This document shows, piece after piece, positions 23,004 through 33,146 of a stretch of DNA of 64,000 nucleotides. The notes under the pieces were generated by a model. That model ran no database searches and had not been told where the DNA came from. It saw only the letters and a program-made list of their open reading frames with translations. The stretch is from Cadophora sp. MPI-SDFR-AT-0126. Its lineage: Eukaryota; Ascomycota; Leotiomycetes; Helotiales; Ploettnerulaceae. Position numbers and translations under genes: made by a program. Each line of letters begins with the position of its first letter. Position 1 is the stretch's first letter. Location: NCBI GenBank assembly GCA_020747065.1, contig JAGMVK010000005.1, positions 1,922,001-1,986,000 on the forward strand, given 5' to 3'.

Positions 23004-24204
23004 AGAGATGTCCTGATACCAGTCCAGACTTACAGCGTCAAGGAGGATCGGCACAGTGGGCCGGATGCCATAAATTTGAAATGTCCGCTTGAAAAGACGA
23101 GCTGGAGCGTGGGTAGCAAACGTTCCAAGGCAGATATCTGAGAGAACGGTTCTCAAGAAGGACATGGCCAGCACAGTTCTGGTGAAGGATAAATGCAAGC
23201 CCGTGGCATTGTCAACGGATGTTTCGTTCCCATTGGAGTGCTGGTTGTGTCCTGAAGAGGTGGTCTGTGTTCCGGAGAAGAATTCCGCTCGGTTTTCCTG
23301 TTCATACAGAGTCAAGAGTGGTCGCTTGCTGTATTTTCCCATCGACTAAGCATGTTGCAGTAGCAAAATCTATTTAGCTGTAAACTTGGAGAACTTGTCT
23401 AGTGAACAAGCTTCTTGGATGACAAAGGTTCTTCAGTCTAGCCCAATAGAACCTATTCAACCAACAGAACCTGTTCAATGGACACATATTTTGCGTTTGT
23501 GGCATTCTTCGTGATGCCCATTGAGTACTGTGACTTATTCAGTAGACAGCATGCCAGCTTTTATCGTGTTTAGTCATAAAAATACTTCAACGGTCAACAG
23601 TTCTATTCAACCTAACAGAGCTTACTCAGTGAACACAAAGACACGCACCATGCAGTGTATAATTTCATTCTTGGAAGGTTTGACTTTGTATTTTCTGCTA
23701 AGTTAGGAGTTTTTTGGCGTCGTATGTTGGATACGTTTTGCTTTCAATGTGATTTGTCTCAAGAAATCTGAGTATCGCTGGGAAAGGAAAATTCGCAAGT
23801 TGTAATCTAACAAATGCAGAGGAGTCTTTGAATTATCGGATAACGAGGAAATAGTGCAAGTAAAGGGGATATGTTGAGTACAAGTGTGTTATGTAAGTGC
23901 GTGTGGGGGTTTCGCTGCGCTAATGTTTGAGAGAAATGGCAGAGTTCAAATTTCGAGCATGTCATGGCCAATAGGTCGGAAGTGGAGTCCTGAGTCCTTG
24001 TTGAAAAGACACAGAGACTTTACATGGAAATTGATAAAATCGAACAGCCACGGATTGTGACCACCAATCGGCTTGTCAGCGCTTGAAGGTATTTGCCATG
24101 AGATGTTTTGGTCCTGGAGGATAAGCGAGATCAGGGACGAGGCGCTGAGACGTTGGCAAGTTGTGGCGCACTGTGATACTGTTTCAAAAAAGTCAACACC
24201 CCAC
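23004..24204. other. Intergenic, A/T-richer, no supported gene
   Basis: 1.2 kb. A 138-codon minus-strand frame (22926-23342) overlaps the end of NBP35 but has no domain. Between 23450 and 23640 two similar blocks of the form TTCAAC..ACAGA.C recur, described under findings. Otherwise I see nothing. Confidence 0.45.
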
Positions 24205-26215
24205 TTACAAGAGCCTACGCTTGGTACTCACTGGCGGACTCTCAGCCTTGAGACCCACTGGGGTACTCAGGTCCTCCAGGATCTCCATATCTGAGTCATC
24301 GTCTGAAGAGTCGACGGATATGACAGCCGATTTGAAAGTCTGTGGAGCAGACGGGCTGGTATATAGCCTTCCAACTTTCGTTTGCTCTTCTTCTTCCTCT
24401 TCCACGCCCACTTCGTCATCTTCTTCGTCGCTGCTAGCCTTTTATACATGTTAGTGTCTACTGCCAACCTTATCTTGATGTCGATTTCATCGGGTCAAGC
24501 TTTTTGAAAAGTGAAAGGGTCGAGGATATTGGAAAGGGAGGCTCGTCTTACCTCCGCGATTTGCTTCCGGATCCTTGCCTTCTTGACTGCTCGTCCTTTG
24601 CCCTTTTCGGTCGAATTCTCGGGAAGGAAGTCCAGTTCTTCGTCCGTCTTCTTTCTCATCAGTGAAAGATCCAAAGGGTTTAGGCACAACTGATACTCAC
24701 AGCGTTGCTGTTCTGTTCATCTTCAATGTTCTTCCATACCCGTTTCTGAACACTCTTCCTTAAGGCATCTGAATTTCTCAACTTGGATGATGCCTTGGGG
24801 GCTCTCCTGGCTTGCATTGATTGCGGGGTACTTTTGCCCTTGCTTGGTCCTGCCACGGTACGAAGGGAGCGAGGAGGAAACCTGTTCAATTGGCCCTCAG
24901 AATCAGATCTTGGGGTTGGTTCCGCTGTTGTCTCGGAACTCTCGTCATCAGAATCGTCGATATCGAAGTCCCCGTGTTCGCCCATATCATCCCTCATCTG
25001 ATTTAAGAGCATGTTCAACTGATCGCCCTTATATTTATCAACCCAAAGTGGTTGCGCCTTTCTCCAAGCCTTAGATTGGAATGCATTCTCGGCTTTGCCT
25101 AGAAGTATGGAATCGTTCGCTTTTTCAAGGGCCCTTCGGTTGATTCGCCAACCACACCTGCAGTAATCACGAAGTCAGTAAGCAACCATCGATGCACTCC
25201 TAAGACCTTGAATAGGGAGGAAACAGGTACGAGCCGAAAGACGTACTCGTAGAATGCAGATTCAATTTGATCATTTTGATCTGTTCTGTAACGTTTAAAC
25301 TTTGGGTGGCGAGCTAGTTGACCTGTTAAGAAGTCGGCGATGACTGTGAGAGGGTCCTTGTCATAATCTTTGTAAGATCCGACCACGATTCTGATTGTCG
25401 AGAAAGGTATCTCTGTGCCAGGATAGCATTTCTCATCTTCTTTTTTAGAGTTCGCTTGCTTTTGTTTCTTGGATTCGTGTCTCCCTGGAGAATGGTCGGC
25501 TGTAGTGTGTACTACATTAAGTGGTGGCCCAAGGATTCTGTCGTTGTCCTTTCCGTGACGGTAAGGATTCGGACTGTTGGGATCAAGCCAAGTCTTCAGG
25601 AGAGACTTTCTTTGAAGTGCTCGGCCTGCCATCGCTCGTTTGCATACCCATGTTCCTCTGGCAGTTATAAAACGGGACCATTTATCCGAGTGGTGTTTAT
25701 CCCAAGTGATGAGATCACTCTTTCTTCGGCCGACGTCGCGGTTTGCAAAGGAAGTTCCCAGCCACTAGTTCATCAGCGTTAGCTGGCAGCTTCAATGGTT
25801 CACTTTTCGCCTGAAAAGAAGGGCCTGAAATTCAAAGCAAAGGGATGATATTTCATGTATTGACGTTAGAGCCAGATTTGACTTACATTTGAGGCATATA
25901 TTATTTTGTAGCGCCCTGTCCTGTCCTTCTTAAATGCGTACCAAATGTCTCTAATTGCTCCCTTGGCATCTTTAAGCAAGCCTGCATGTAGCCACCTTGT
26001 CGCATAGTCAGCATTGTCTATACATATACAATGATCACGATTTGGAAATAGAATGTCTACCGCAAATGTTTCCGTTTTTGAGAAGGGGCGTCAGTCTCAT
26101 CTTCTGAATCGGCATTAATGTCAAGGCCTGAATTCGAGCTCGACTCTGAACTGTAACCAATGCCATCTTCGAAACTTGGAGATACGCTTCTTCTGAGCTG
26201 AGCGCCACTCGCCAT
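24205..26215 (-). CDS. Large protein of unknown function, probable nuclear
   Basis: Six exons, 26215-26061, 25995-25887, 25764-25247, 25157-24701, about 24647-24552 and 24438-24205, join in frame to 522 residues. The start is the ATG at 26215; the frame continues upstream but has no other ATG. The N-terminus is Ser/acidic (SFEDGIGYSSESSSNSG). The central region is Trp-rich and basic: WLHAGLLKDAKGAIRDIWYAF, then SDLITWDKHHSDKWSRFI, then RGTWVCKRAMAGRALQRKSL. The C-terminal third is low-complexity with several acidic runs (DIDDSDDESSE, DEEDDEVGVEEEEEE) and basic patches such as KKARIRKQ. It looks like a nuclear, possibly chromatin-linked protein. I recognise no family, and the acceptor before exon 5 could be 3 nt further left. 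Confidence 0.6.
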
Positions 26216-27334
26216 GATGTTCGAAGGTGAGAATGTGTTCGTGAGACCTGCCACTGGTCAAGCCGATTTCCGTTCAAAGATAAGGTCGATTCTTCTTGAA
26301 CTGAGCAAAATTCTGGCTCATGCTAGGTGAGTGACGGTCTGAGCTTGTGTTGTGGTTTGGGAACGTGTGATGAGAATATTTCTGTTGGTAAAGAACTCTC
26401 CAATTGGCGACTTCTAATGAAAGTTGAAGGCCGTTCTTCAAGTGATACGAGAAGAACGAGACTGCTAATAGTAACTAGGTTTGTCGTTGAAGAGATAAGC
26501 CTGTTAAGTGAGGTCTTAGAAAAGTTGTTATGGAGGGGAAACCATAATCAGTCGGCTGAGTTTGCAGGAAATTTATCAGCGAGGCTCGCTTTGACGCTAA
26601 TGTGGTTTATGCATCTTAGAGCGCTATATGACATCGTAAAGAGGAAGGCATGGTCAGAGGTTCCTTCCGGACTTCAGATGAGGGAAGGAACGAATATATA
26701 CCGATACAGCTCCTAACGAACATGAAATGAATCTGTTCACGTTTCAACTTGAAGGAACTATTTCACAGCACATGGCTCTGTGACTTTTCATCCAGCTTGT
26801 AGCTACGGACTCTGTGGTGGCCACTAAGCTTTTGGCAAGCCTCACTTCTCAAGATCACTCGTCACGGTCATGTTTGCTTACACAGGAAATTAGTCGAGTA
26901 TTGCAAAACATTTGTGGACTTTAGTAGCCAATATGAGCACCATATTCTATGTTTCAGGCTCACGCATTACTATGGAAGACGTAAAGATTTTCGAAAACGC
27001 ATCGACAAACGCCGAAGAGATATTGATCTCGTTAGCTACAGACCCTCATATTTGTTCTGATGCCACCGACCGAGGAAAGAACGATGAAACCCAACGTATA
27101 TTTGTAGGCACCAAATTGCACAACAAATTTTCGGATCATCGGAATCAGCTCTGAAATTTCAAAATAATCATGAATAGATTACATCCACCTATCCATCACC
27201 AATAGTCTCTTTAATCTACTAGAGAAAGAGAAAATTCCTCAGATCATGTGACTTGAACACTGGGCACCAGCATGAAATCCGAGCGACAAACCACATCCCT
27301 CTACCGAAGCCACTGTACCAACATCCAATTACCA
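26216..27334. other. Intergenic region
   Basis: 1.1 kb between divergent genes. Frames at 26327-26716 and 26912-27154 begin with non-ATG or poorly placed starts and show no domain. Part must be promoter for both neighbours. Confidence 0.45.
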
Positions 27335-27771
27335 ATGCCACCACTCATACGCATCTTGATAAAAACCCACCATATGACCTCTCGCAAAAAGATCCTCACT
27401 ATCACCAAAGCTGCAAAACGACTCTCCTGTTCCGTTCTCCTCAAAACCGGATGCCCGCCCGGAGTCATGGTGGCAGAAGGCGTACTCGCAGGTGACTGGT
27501 TAGAGGTCGTTCGGGTAAGCAAACCTTATCCCTTCTGACAAATTTCGAGTAGATCTGTTGCTCAAGCTGAGTTGTGTAGAAGCTACGGTATAAGGATTAC
27601 CAGCTCATGAAGAGGGAGGAGGTGGACAAAAGGGGCCTAGATGTTGAGCCGGGAGATGTGAAGGAATTGACGAGTATGAAAGAGCTGGGCGCATTCCTAG
27701 AGAAGAATGGGGGAATTTATGAGTGGTGGAGAGTCGGCATGGGGTATAAGAAGGATGAAGGTGCGTCTTGA
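27335..27771 (+). CDS. Small DUF1115/Prp3-C-like protein
   Basis: Two exons, 27335-27514 and 27580-27771 (65 nt intron), give 123 residues. I use the ATG at 27335 (ACCAATGCC context); an in-frame ATG at 27272 would add 21 residues. The core IRILIKTHHMTSRKKIL, then GCPPGVMVAEG, then VVRKLRYKDYQLMKREEVD resembles the domain found after RWD in RWDD2 proteins and at the C-terminus of Prp3: a His/Lys-rich strand, a PG-V-x-VEG loop, then a basic tryptophan/tyrosine strand. Here it stands alone without an RWD domain. Ends YEWWRVGMGYKKDEGAS. A GTGCGT just before the stop could be a donor for a further exon. Function unknown; the family resemblance is from memory of the motif. Confidence 0.55.
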
Positions 27772-28333
27772 ATCTACCACGGAGCGGAGCGTTGGGCTTC
27801 AGTGCATGGGATTGATTCCCGGGAGGCATATCCATGATCGTCAGCCTTGTGAGAACGAGCCGACGAACCTACATGCCAGATAACTCCTATATGGAGGTTT
27901 AGGCATGAGATTCGATACTAGGTGTCAGGCAATACACTTATGGCCGTGGGCAAGACAAATGTGTCCAACTCAGGGGGTGGATCGAACGCTGGAACTACTC
28001 CGATGTTGGTCAGTCACATAAGTTTCTCCGAAGATCCATCACCTGCCCGGATTCCTGGCTGACTCTGGGCAATAGGTAGTTTGCAGAACCAGCAATAGCA
28101 TTTGTGGCCAGCTGTAGTGTGTCTTGACTTGGGATGAGAGGCGCGGGCATGTTGACAGCAATGCCACCAGCACGCCAGATACGGGGCTTTGATCAATTAT
28201 GGAATTTGCTTGGATCTTAACGCGACTCCATCACTAAATCATAAATCAATCTTGATCCCGGATGTCACATGAGCTCGTGATGATTATTCATTGTTCTGTT
28301 TTCCTCGGTCCTCTCCAACATCATATGAGATAC
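27772..28333. other. Intergenic, convergent 3' ends
   Basis: 560 bp between two converging genes. Nothing further recognised. Confidence 0.45.
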
Positions 28334-28939
28334 CTACGCAGCGCCCAACTTCGACGGCAAATCCTCCAGATCATCCACAGAGTCAATCTCAATAACCTTG
28401 CCCACCTCAGCAGTATTCCTCATCAACTCCTTCGCTCCAGCATACACCATCCTCAACTCCGCATTGCACGTAACCGGGAGATAGTACAGTAGCACATAAG
28501 GTACCGACAACCGTCCAGACGGCTGCATCACATCAGTGACCGCGACTCCCTTTCGAGCATATGACTCACCAATGTCAGCGGGTAGCTCAGCAGCACAAAT
28601 CTCGGGGAGTGATCTGGCAGGTCATCTCCAATATCCTCCAACCTTGTGTATACTGTCTTGTCTTCATCCTGCTTGATTTCCAGTGTTTGCTTATCGATCA
28701 TATCTATCGCGAGTCAGGATCCGTTCCGCAGGGTAGGAAGGAGGCTTGCGCAAGCGCAGGACAGTGAGACGGACATACAGATCACGGCTTGAGGGTCGCT
28801 GGCGCGGGACGTCCCCAGGCGGAATTTGCGGAGATGATCTTTGCTCTCTTGGCTGAAGGTGTAGAGTCTGCTTTCGGAGGCCTTCAAAGATGTTAGCCGG
28901 TTATAGAGATGAACCTTATAGCATTGTATTGCCTACCAT
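28334..28939 (-). CDS. AIM7: Glia maturation factor (ADF/cofilin family)
   Basis: Actin-regulating protein of the ADF-homology fold that binds Arp2/3 complex and promotes debranching. Exons 28939-28937, 28881-28779, 28703-28570 and 28522-28334 give 142 residues, the usual length. The first coding exon is just the ATG, followed directly by a GTAGGC...AAG intron; the next begins ASESRLYTFSQESKDHLRKFR. Later come MIDKQTLEIKQDED, DLPDHSPRFVLLSYPL and SVPYVLLYYLPV, then ELRMVYAGAKELM and KVIEIDSVDDLE, which mark GMF rather than cofilin. The short last helix ends KLGAA. All joins keep phase. Confidence 0.9.
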
Positions 28940-30134
28940 AGTTCGGGAGTGGCACAGTGGTGCTGGTGTTTTCGATGGCTTGATGATCGAGACGCAGCCT
29001 TGTCCTTGACATCGATGCGGGGCATTGGTACCCCTCGTTCGCTTACTAAGCGAGATGTTTACCAGATTTACATGTGTCTAATCCTTCCTCTTCTTGAGAC
29101 AAAGGCAACCGTTTCGCATTCTGAGCTCTGGCATTCGCATAGCTAAAACTGGTAGAGTTTCGGTGTGCTTGAGCTTTGAATTATAGCAGAACCTTATCCG
29201 AATATCTACAAGATCTTGAGAGACTTTCATAGCATCTGAAAAGCATGTTTTGAGTTGTTATATGAGTGCGATAGAACAGGCATCTGGTAGCGGGACTGAA
29301 CCCGGACTTGGCTTCCCAAGCAGAATGGAAGTTCTCAAAAGAAGATGAAAGGACAATAGTGTTAACATCCCAAATTCTTGTAGGGCTGAAGTTGCCCATT
29401 TCCCCAGCCTTTATGACGTCATTTGGACTGAAAACGGGGAACGATGATCAACCAGTGAGTCTTGATGAACTTTGAGAAGCTATTGGTGGGAGATGTCGAT
29501 GTTTCTCTTGGAGGTCTTGGTCCTGTAAGTATGGCTTGGTATAAAACAGGTTCCAAGTCTAAAAGCCGTCTTATCCAGAGGGACAAGGAGATCGGTTGAC
29601 GGAACGCTTGGGTTCTTAATTCGGTGTTCACATACGCGCAATCCTAGAACGGATCCATCTACCCTGATGGAATAAGCTAATCACGCAAACCCAAACCAGC
29701 CCTAAAGCATTAACCCTTGAAGCTATTCGCCGTTATCCGTCCCCTGCCAGACCAGTGCCATGTCAAAGCAATAGCGTTTCTTGGCAATGCTTGTTTCTAC
29801 CCCCTGCGCATCAACCGTCATCGCACTAAGAATCCGGGCCCAAAACCAACCACGCAACTTGCCATCAGCCACCACTCGATGGACTGCCCCCCCTCCCCCA
29901 TGCAAAATGAACGCGACGCTTTTGACCTCGCGGCTCACTAACAGAGCTGGGCCTACAAAGGCTTTGGAGTGTCCGTTGTTTCCGCCATGAAGTCAAAAGA
30001 TTGACAATACTTTTGATCACTTGCATCCGAGTATCGTTTATTCTTCATTGCCGACCACTACCTAGCAGCGGCAATTACCTCCTCCAGATCTAGACACAGC
30101 ATCTACCGTTCCTCTGCCAAACAATTAGAGGATC
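28940..30134. other. Intergenic, no supported gene
   Basis: 1.2 kb between divergent GMF and the PLD-like gene. Frames up to 74 codons occur on both strands without support. Presumed promoters at both ends. Confidence 0.45.
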
Positions 30135-32692
30135 ATGATCTCGGAAAAGGTATATAAGCTCTGCACGAGCAAAGAGAGCGTCTCTGCTCTGCTTGCAAAA
30201 GATCCGACTCTTTCACCTGGAGAAGCTTGGAAACAGTTATTCGGGGGACATGAGGCTGGAGACAAGGAAAGCATATCAATTGCGAAAGCGAATCGGGATA
30301 ACCACACTTCAGAGGATCTGAAAAGAGCTCGGGAGTGTGGTAACTGGGGACCAACAGAACCGAGCGAACTGTTTCTGAGAGTAGGTAAAACCACTCTATG
30401 AATTTGAGCAGAATTAATATTCGTAGCTGTACCATGATGCACTCTGCACACTTGACAAAAGTGTGTCAGGATGTATGGTCAGTCCTTCACTGATGGGGAG
30501 CTGCGGTGTTATTCCTTTGACGGTAATATCTGTGTATGTTCCCCTTCTCGTAATCGAGACATTCGCTAACAAGTTGTCTACAGTGTACCCGATATCATGA
30601 GACACATGTCCAACCTAATCGTGCGAGCTGAAAAAGAAGTCATACTCGCTACCAACTACTGGCAGAACTCGGTCGCTTCGAAATATATAACAAACGCTAT
30701 GAGAGAGCTATCGAGAAGAGCTGGCAAACGAGGAGAAAAAATTGTGTTCAAGTTGGAATATGACAGAGGAAGTGCGAAACAGGCTCTCAACAACCACATG
30801 CCTGTTTCACAAAAGGAATACATGGGAACTACTGTGAATATCCCAGCACCAGAGGACATCCCTTTCATCGATTTGCAGGTTGTCAACTACCATCGGCCAA
30901 TGGTTGGAACTTTCCATTGCAAGTACATGGTCGTGGATAGAAAATATGCTGTGCTTCAGAGCAATAACATTCAGGACAACGACAATATGGAGATGATGAC
31001 GCATCTGGAAGGACCAATTGTCGACTCGCTGTACGATATGGCTCTGATCTCGTGGAACAACAAACTTGACCCACCGTTACCAAGTGCCAACTCTCCGGCT
31101 GTGCAAGGAGGTGTCGGCTCATTCAATAATGACAATCACAATGCGATGTTTGACGAGAACGGAGCTATCAAGGGCCACTCGGCTGTAGTACATCCAGATC
31201 GCCTAGGACAACAGAAGGCATACGAGTATCATCCAAGAGATGTCAACCAACCTGACGCTACGCAGCCATCAACTGCCACTGCTAGAGCTAATTCGAGCCA
31301 AAATGCTTTGACTGGTCCTGGTACCAATGAAGATGCTATCCGCCCTACCGGAGATTCCGAGACTTCTGAAAATGATGTTAATGGAATTACTGACGGCATG
31401 AAGCGAGCGAAATTGAAAGGTGAATCTCAGCCGATCGAGCACAAGGACCAGGATTTGGGTGTGATCGGAAGGCTTCAAGAGAATGCGAAAGCAGTTGCCG
31501 TAACAGGAGATGTGGATCACATCCCCCACCCTGAGAAGGAGCACCATGGTACAGTCAGCAACCTCGTTGGAAACAAGAAAGTCGAAAAGCGTGGTGAAAA
31601 CCAAAGTTCAAACGCGCCAGGTGTGCTTGGCCCTGATGCCGAGACGAAGCAATTCCTGAGTGAGGGTAGTCAACAGCTTCCTCAATCACAAATCGAGCAT
31701 CCTTCGCCCGAGAACAAAATCTTACCGGAGCATACGACTGACGACCCCCACTACGATGTCGATATAGCAGGAGAAGTCGCGCGGGTTCAAACTGCTGTAT
31801 CTCCAAAGAGTGGTGAGACTCGGATTGAAGCCGTGACACGCCATCTCAACCATACGAAGAATGCTGGCTTCAAAGGGAATGCCCCCGAATGTGAGCCAGA
31901 AGAGGAAATGACGCCCTACATCCCACATCCGGTCCACGAGCCTTTCCCGATCGCCATGGTATGTCGTGAGCCATACGGAACGCCAAATCATAGATCTGTA
32001 TACAATCCACAGAACGAGGTTTGGCTTTCGGCTCTTCGCAATGCAGAAAAGAATGTGTTCATTCAGTCACCAACCTTGAACGCCGAGCCGCTAGTCCCAG
32101 CAATTATAGAAGCTTGCGAACGGGGTATCGATGTATATTGCTATATATGCCTAGGCTACAATGATACTGTAAGTATCAATTTGCCTAGCCAACCTCGACA
32201 TGATATTAACAATCACAGGGTGAACTTCTTCCAAAACAGGGCGGCACAAACGAAATGATCGCCCACAAGATGTACACCACTCTCTCGCCTGAAGGGAAGC
32301 AGAAACTTCACTACTTCTTCTATATCGGAAAGGATCAAACCGTACCCATCGTCGCCAAGAAGAAAAAGCGCGATTGCCACATCAAAGTCATGATCGTCGA
32401 CGAGCATATCGGGATCCAAGGCAATGGCAACCAAGATACGCAGTCATGGTATCACAGCCAAGAAATCAATGTGATGTTCGACAGCGCACTAGTGTGTAAA
32501 GCGTGGATCGATGGACTGAGGAGGAATCAGAATACGCATTTGTATGGTGAGGTTGGGAAGATGGATGGGGTGTGGAGGGATCAGAATGGACATGAGGCAA
32601 GTGATGTTATCGGTGTCGATCCGGGGAGGTTTGCGTGGGCTAAGGGATTTATGGGTGCGATTAGGAGGGTGAGGGGAGCTGGTGACTTCTAG
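30135..32692 (+). CDS. Phospholipase D superfamily protein with two HKD motifs
   Basis: Exons 30135-30380, 30427-30533, 30584-32168 and 32219-32692 (introns 46, 50 and 50 nt) give 803 residues. Two catalytic HxKx4D motifs are present: HCKYMVVD (His about 229), followed by LQSNNIQDND, and HIKVMIVD (His about 700), followed by IQGNGNQDTQSW. Each HKD half starts with a matching strand (NLIVRAEKEVILATNYW and LRNAEKNVFIQSPTLNAEP). Between them is an insert of roughly 300 residues that is hydrophilic and low in complexity, rich in Glu, Gly, Pro and Asn. It lacks the PX, PH and C2 domains of classical PLDs, so it belongs with the PLD-like phosphodiesterase/nuclease group of fungi. The substrate (phospholipid or nucleic acid) is not shown. 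A TATA-like TATATAAG lies inside the first codons. Confidence 0.85.
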
Positions 32693-33146
32693 GAAATGGA
32701 ACTGCACGGATTATTTGGGTATAAAACTTTTGATTGACTCTATATGCGAGTTGGATGGACATACTGATAGTTTGGGTTCATATTTTGGGTCAAGTTAAAG
32801 TTGAATATAATAGTATTGCTCCGTCGGAATTTATACACACTGGATTTGTATCGATGCTGTGAATTTCTCGCCATGCTGTTATGCTTCCCGAAATGGAAAC
32901 AGCAACTCTGGACATAATCACGTGATAGTGGTAGCTGCTCAGATGCATTGAACGCGGAACCTCGCCAGCATTTTCCCCTCGTAAGCCTCTTACATCCTTC
33001 ACTGCTCGCAAGCTGGCAGTCATATCATCACCATATGTCTTAGGCATCCTCAGCTATTTTTGAATGATAGGCGCCCTGATCAGCTGTTGCCCGCGGACAA
33101 ACGCTGCTCGCAGGTCCCCAGCAGGTTGAGCTGTTAACCAGTCGAG
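32693..33146. other. Intergenic
   Basis: 450 bp: 3' UTR of the PLD-like gene and promoter of the next. Nothing else seen. Confidence 0.45.

Noticed and set aside
22926..23342. 138-codon minus-strand frame overlapping the NBP35 end
   Set aside because: No domain, no splice support, and it is antisense to a conserved gene; more likely chance.
26327..26716. 129-codon plus-strand frame
   Set aside because: Begins with GTG, not ATG, and shows no domain or introns; fungal nuclear genes rarely start so.
30150..30158. TATATAAG as a promoter TATA box
   Set aside because: Falls inside the first codons of the PLD-like protein, where the N-terminus joins well to the next exons; an internal promoter is possible but unsupported.
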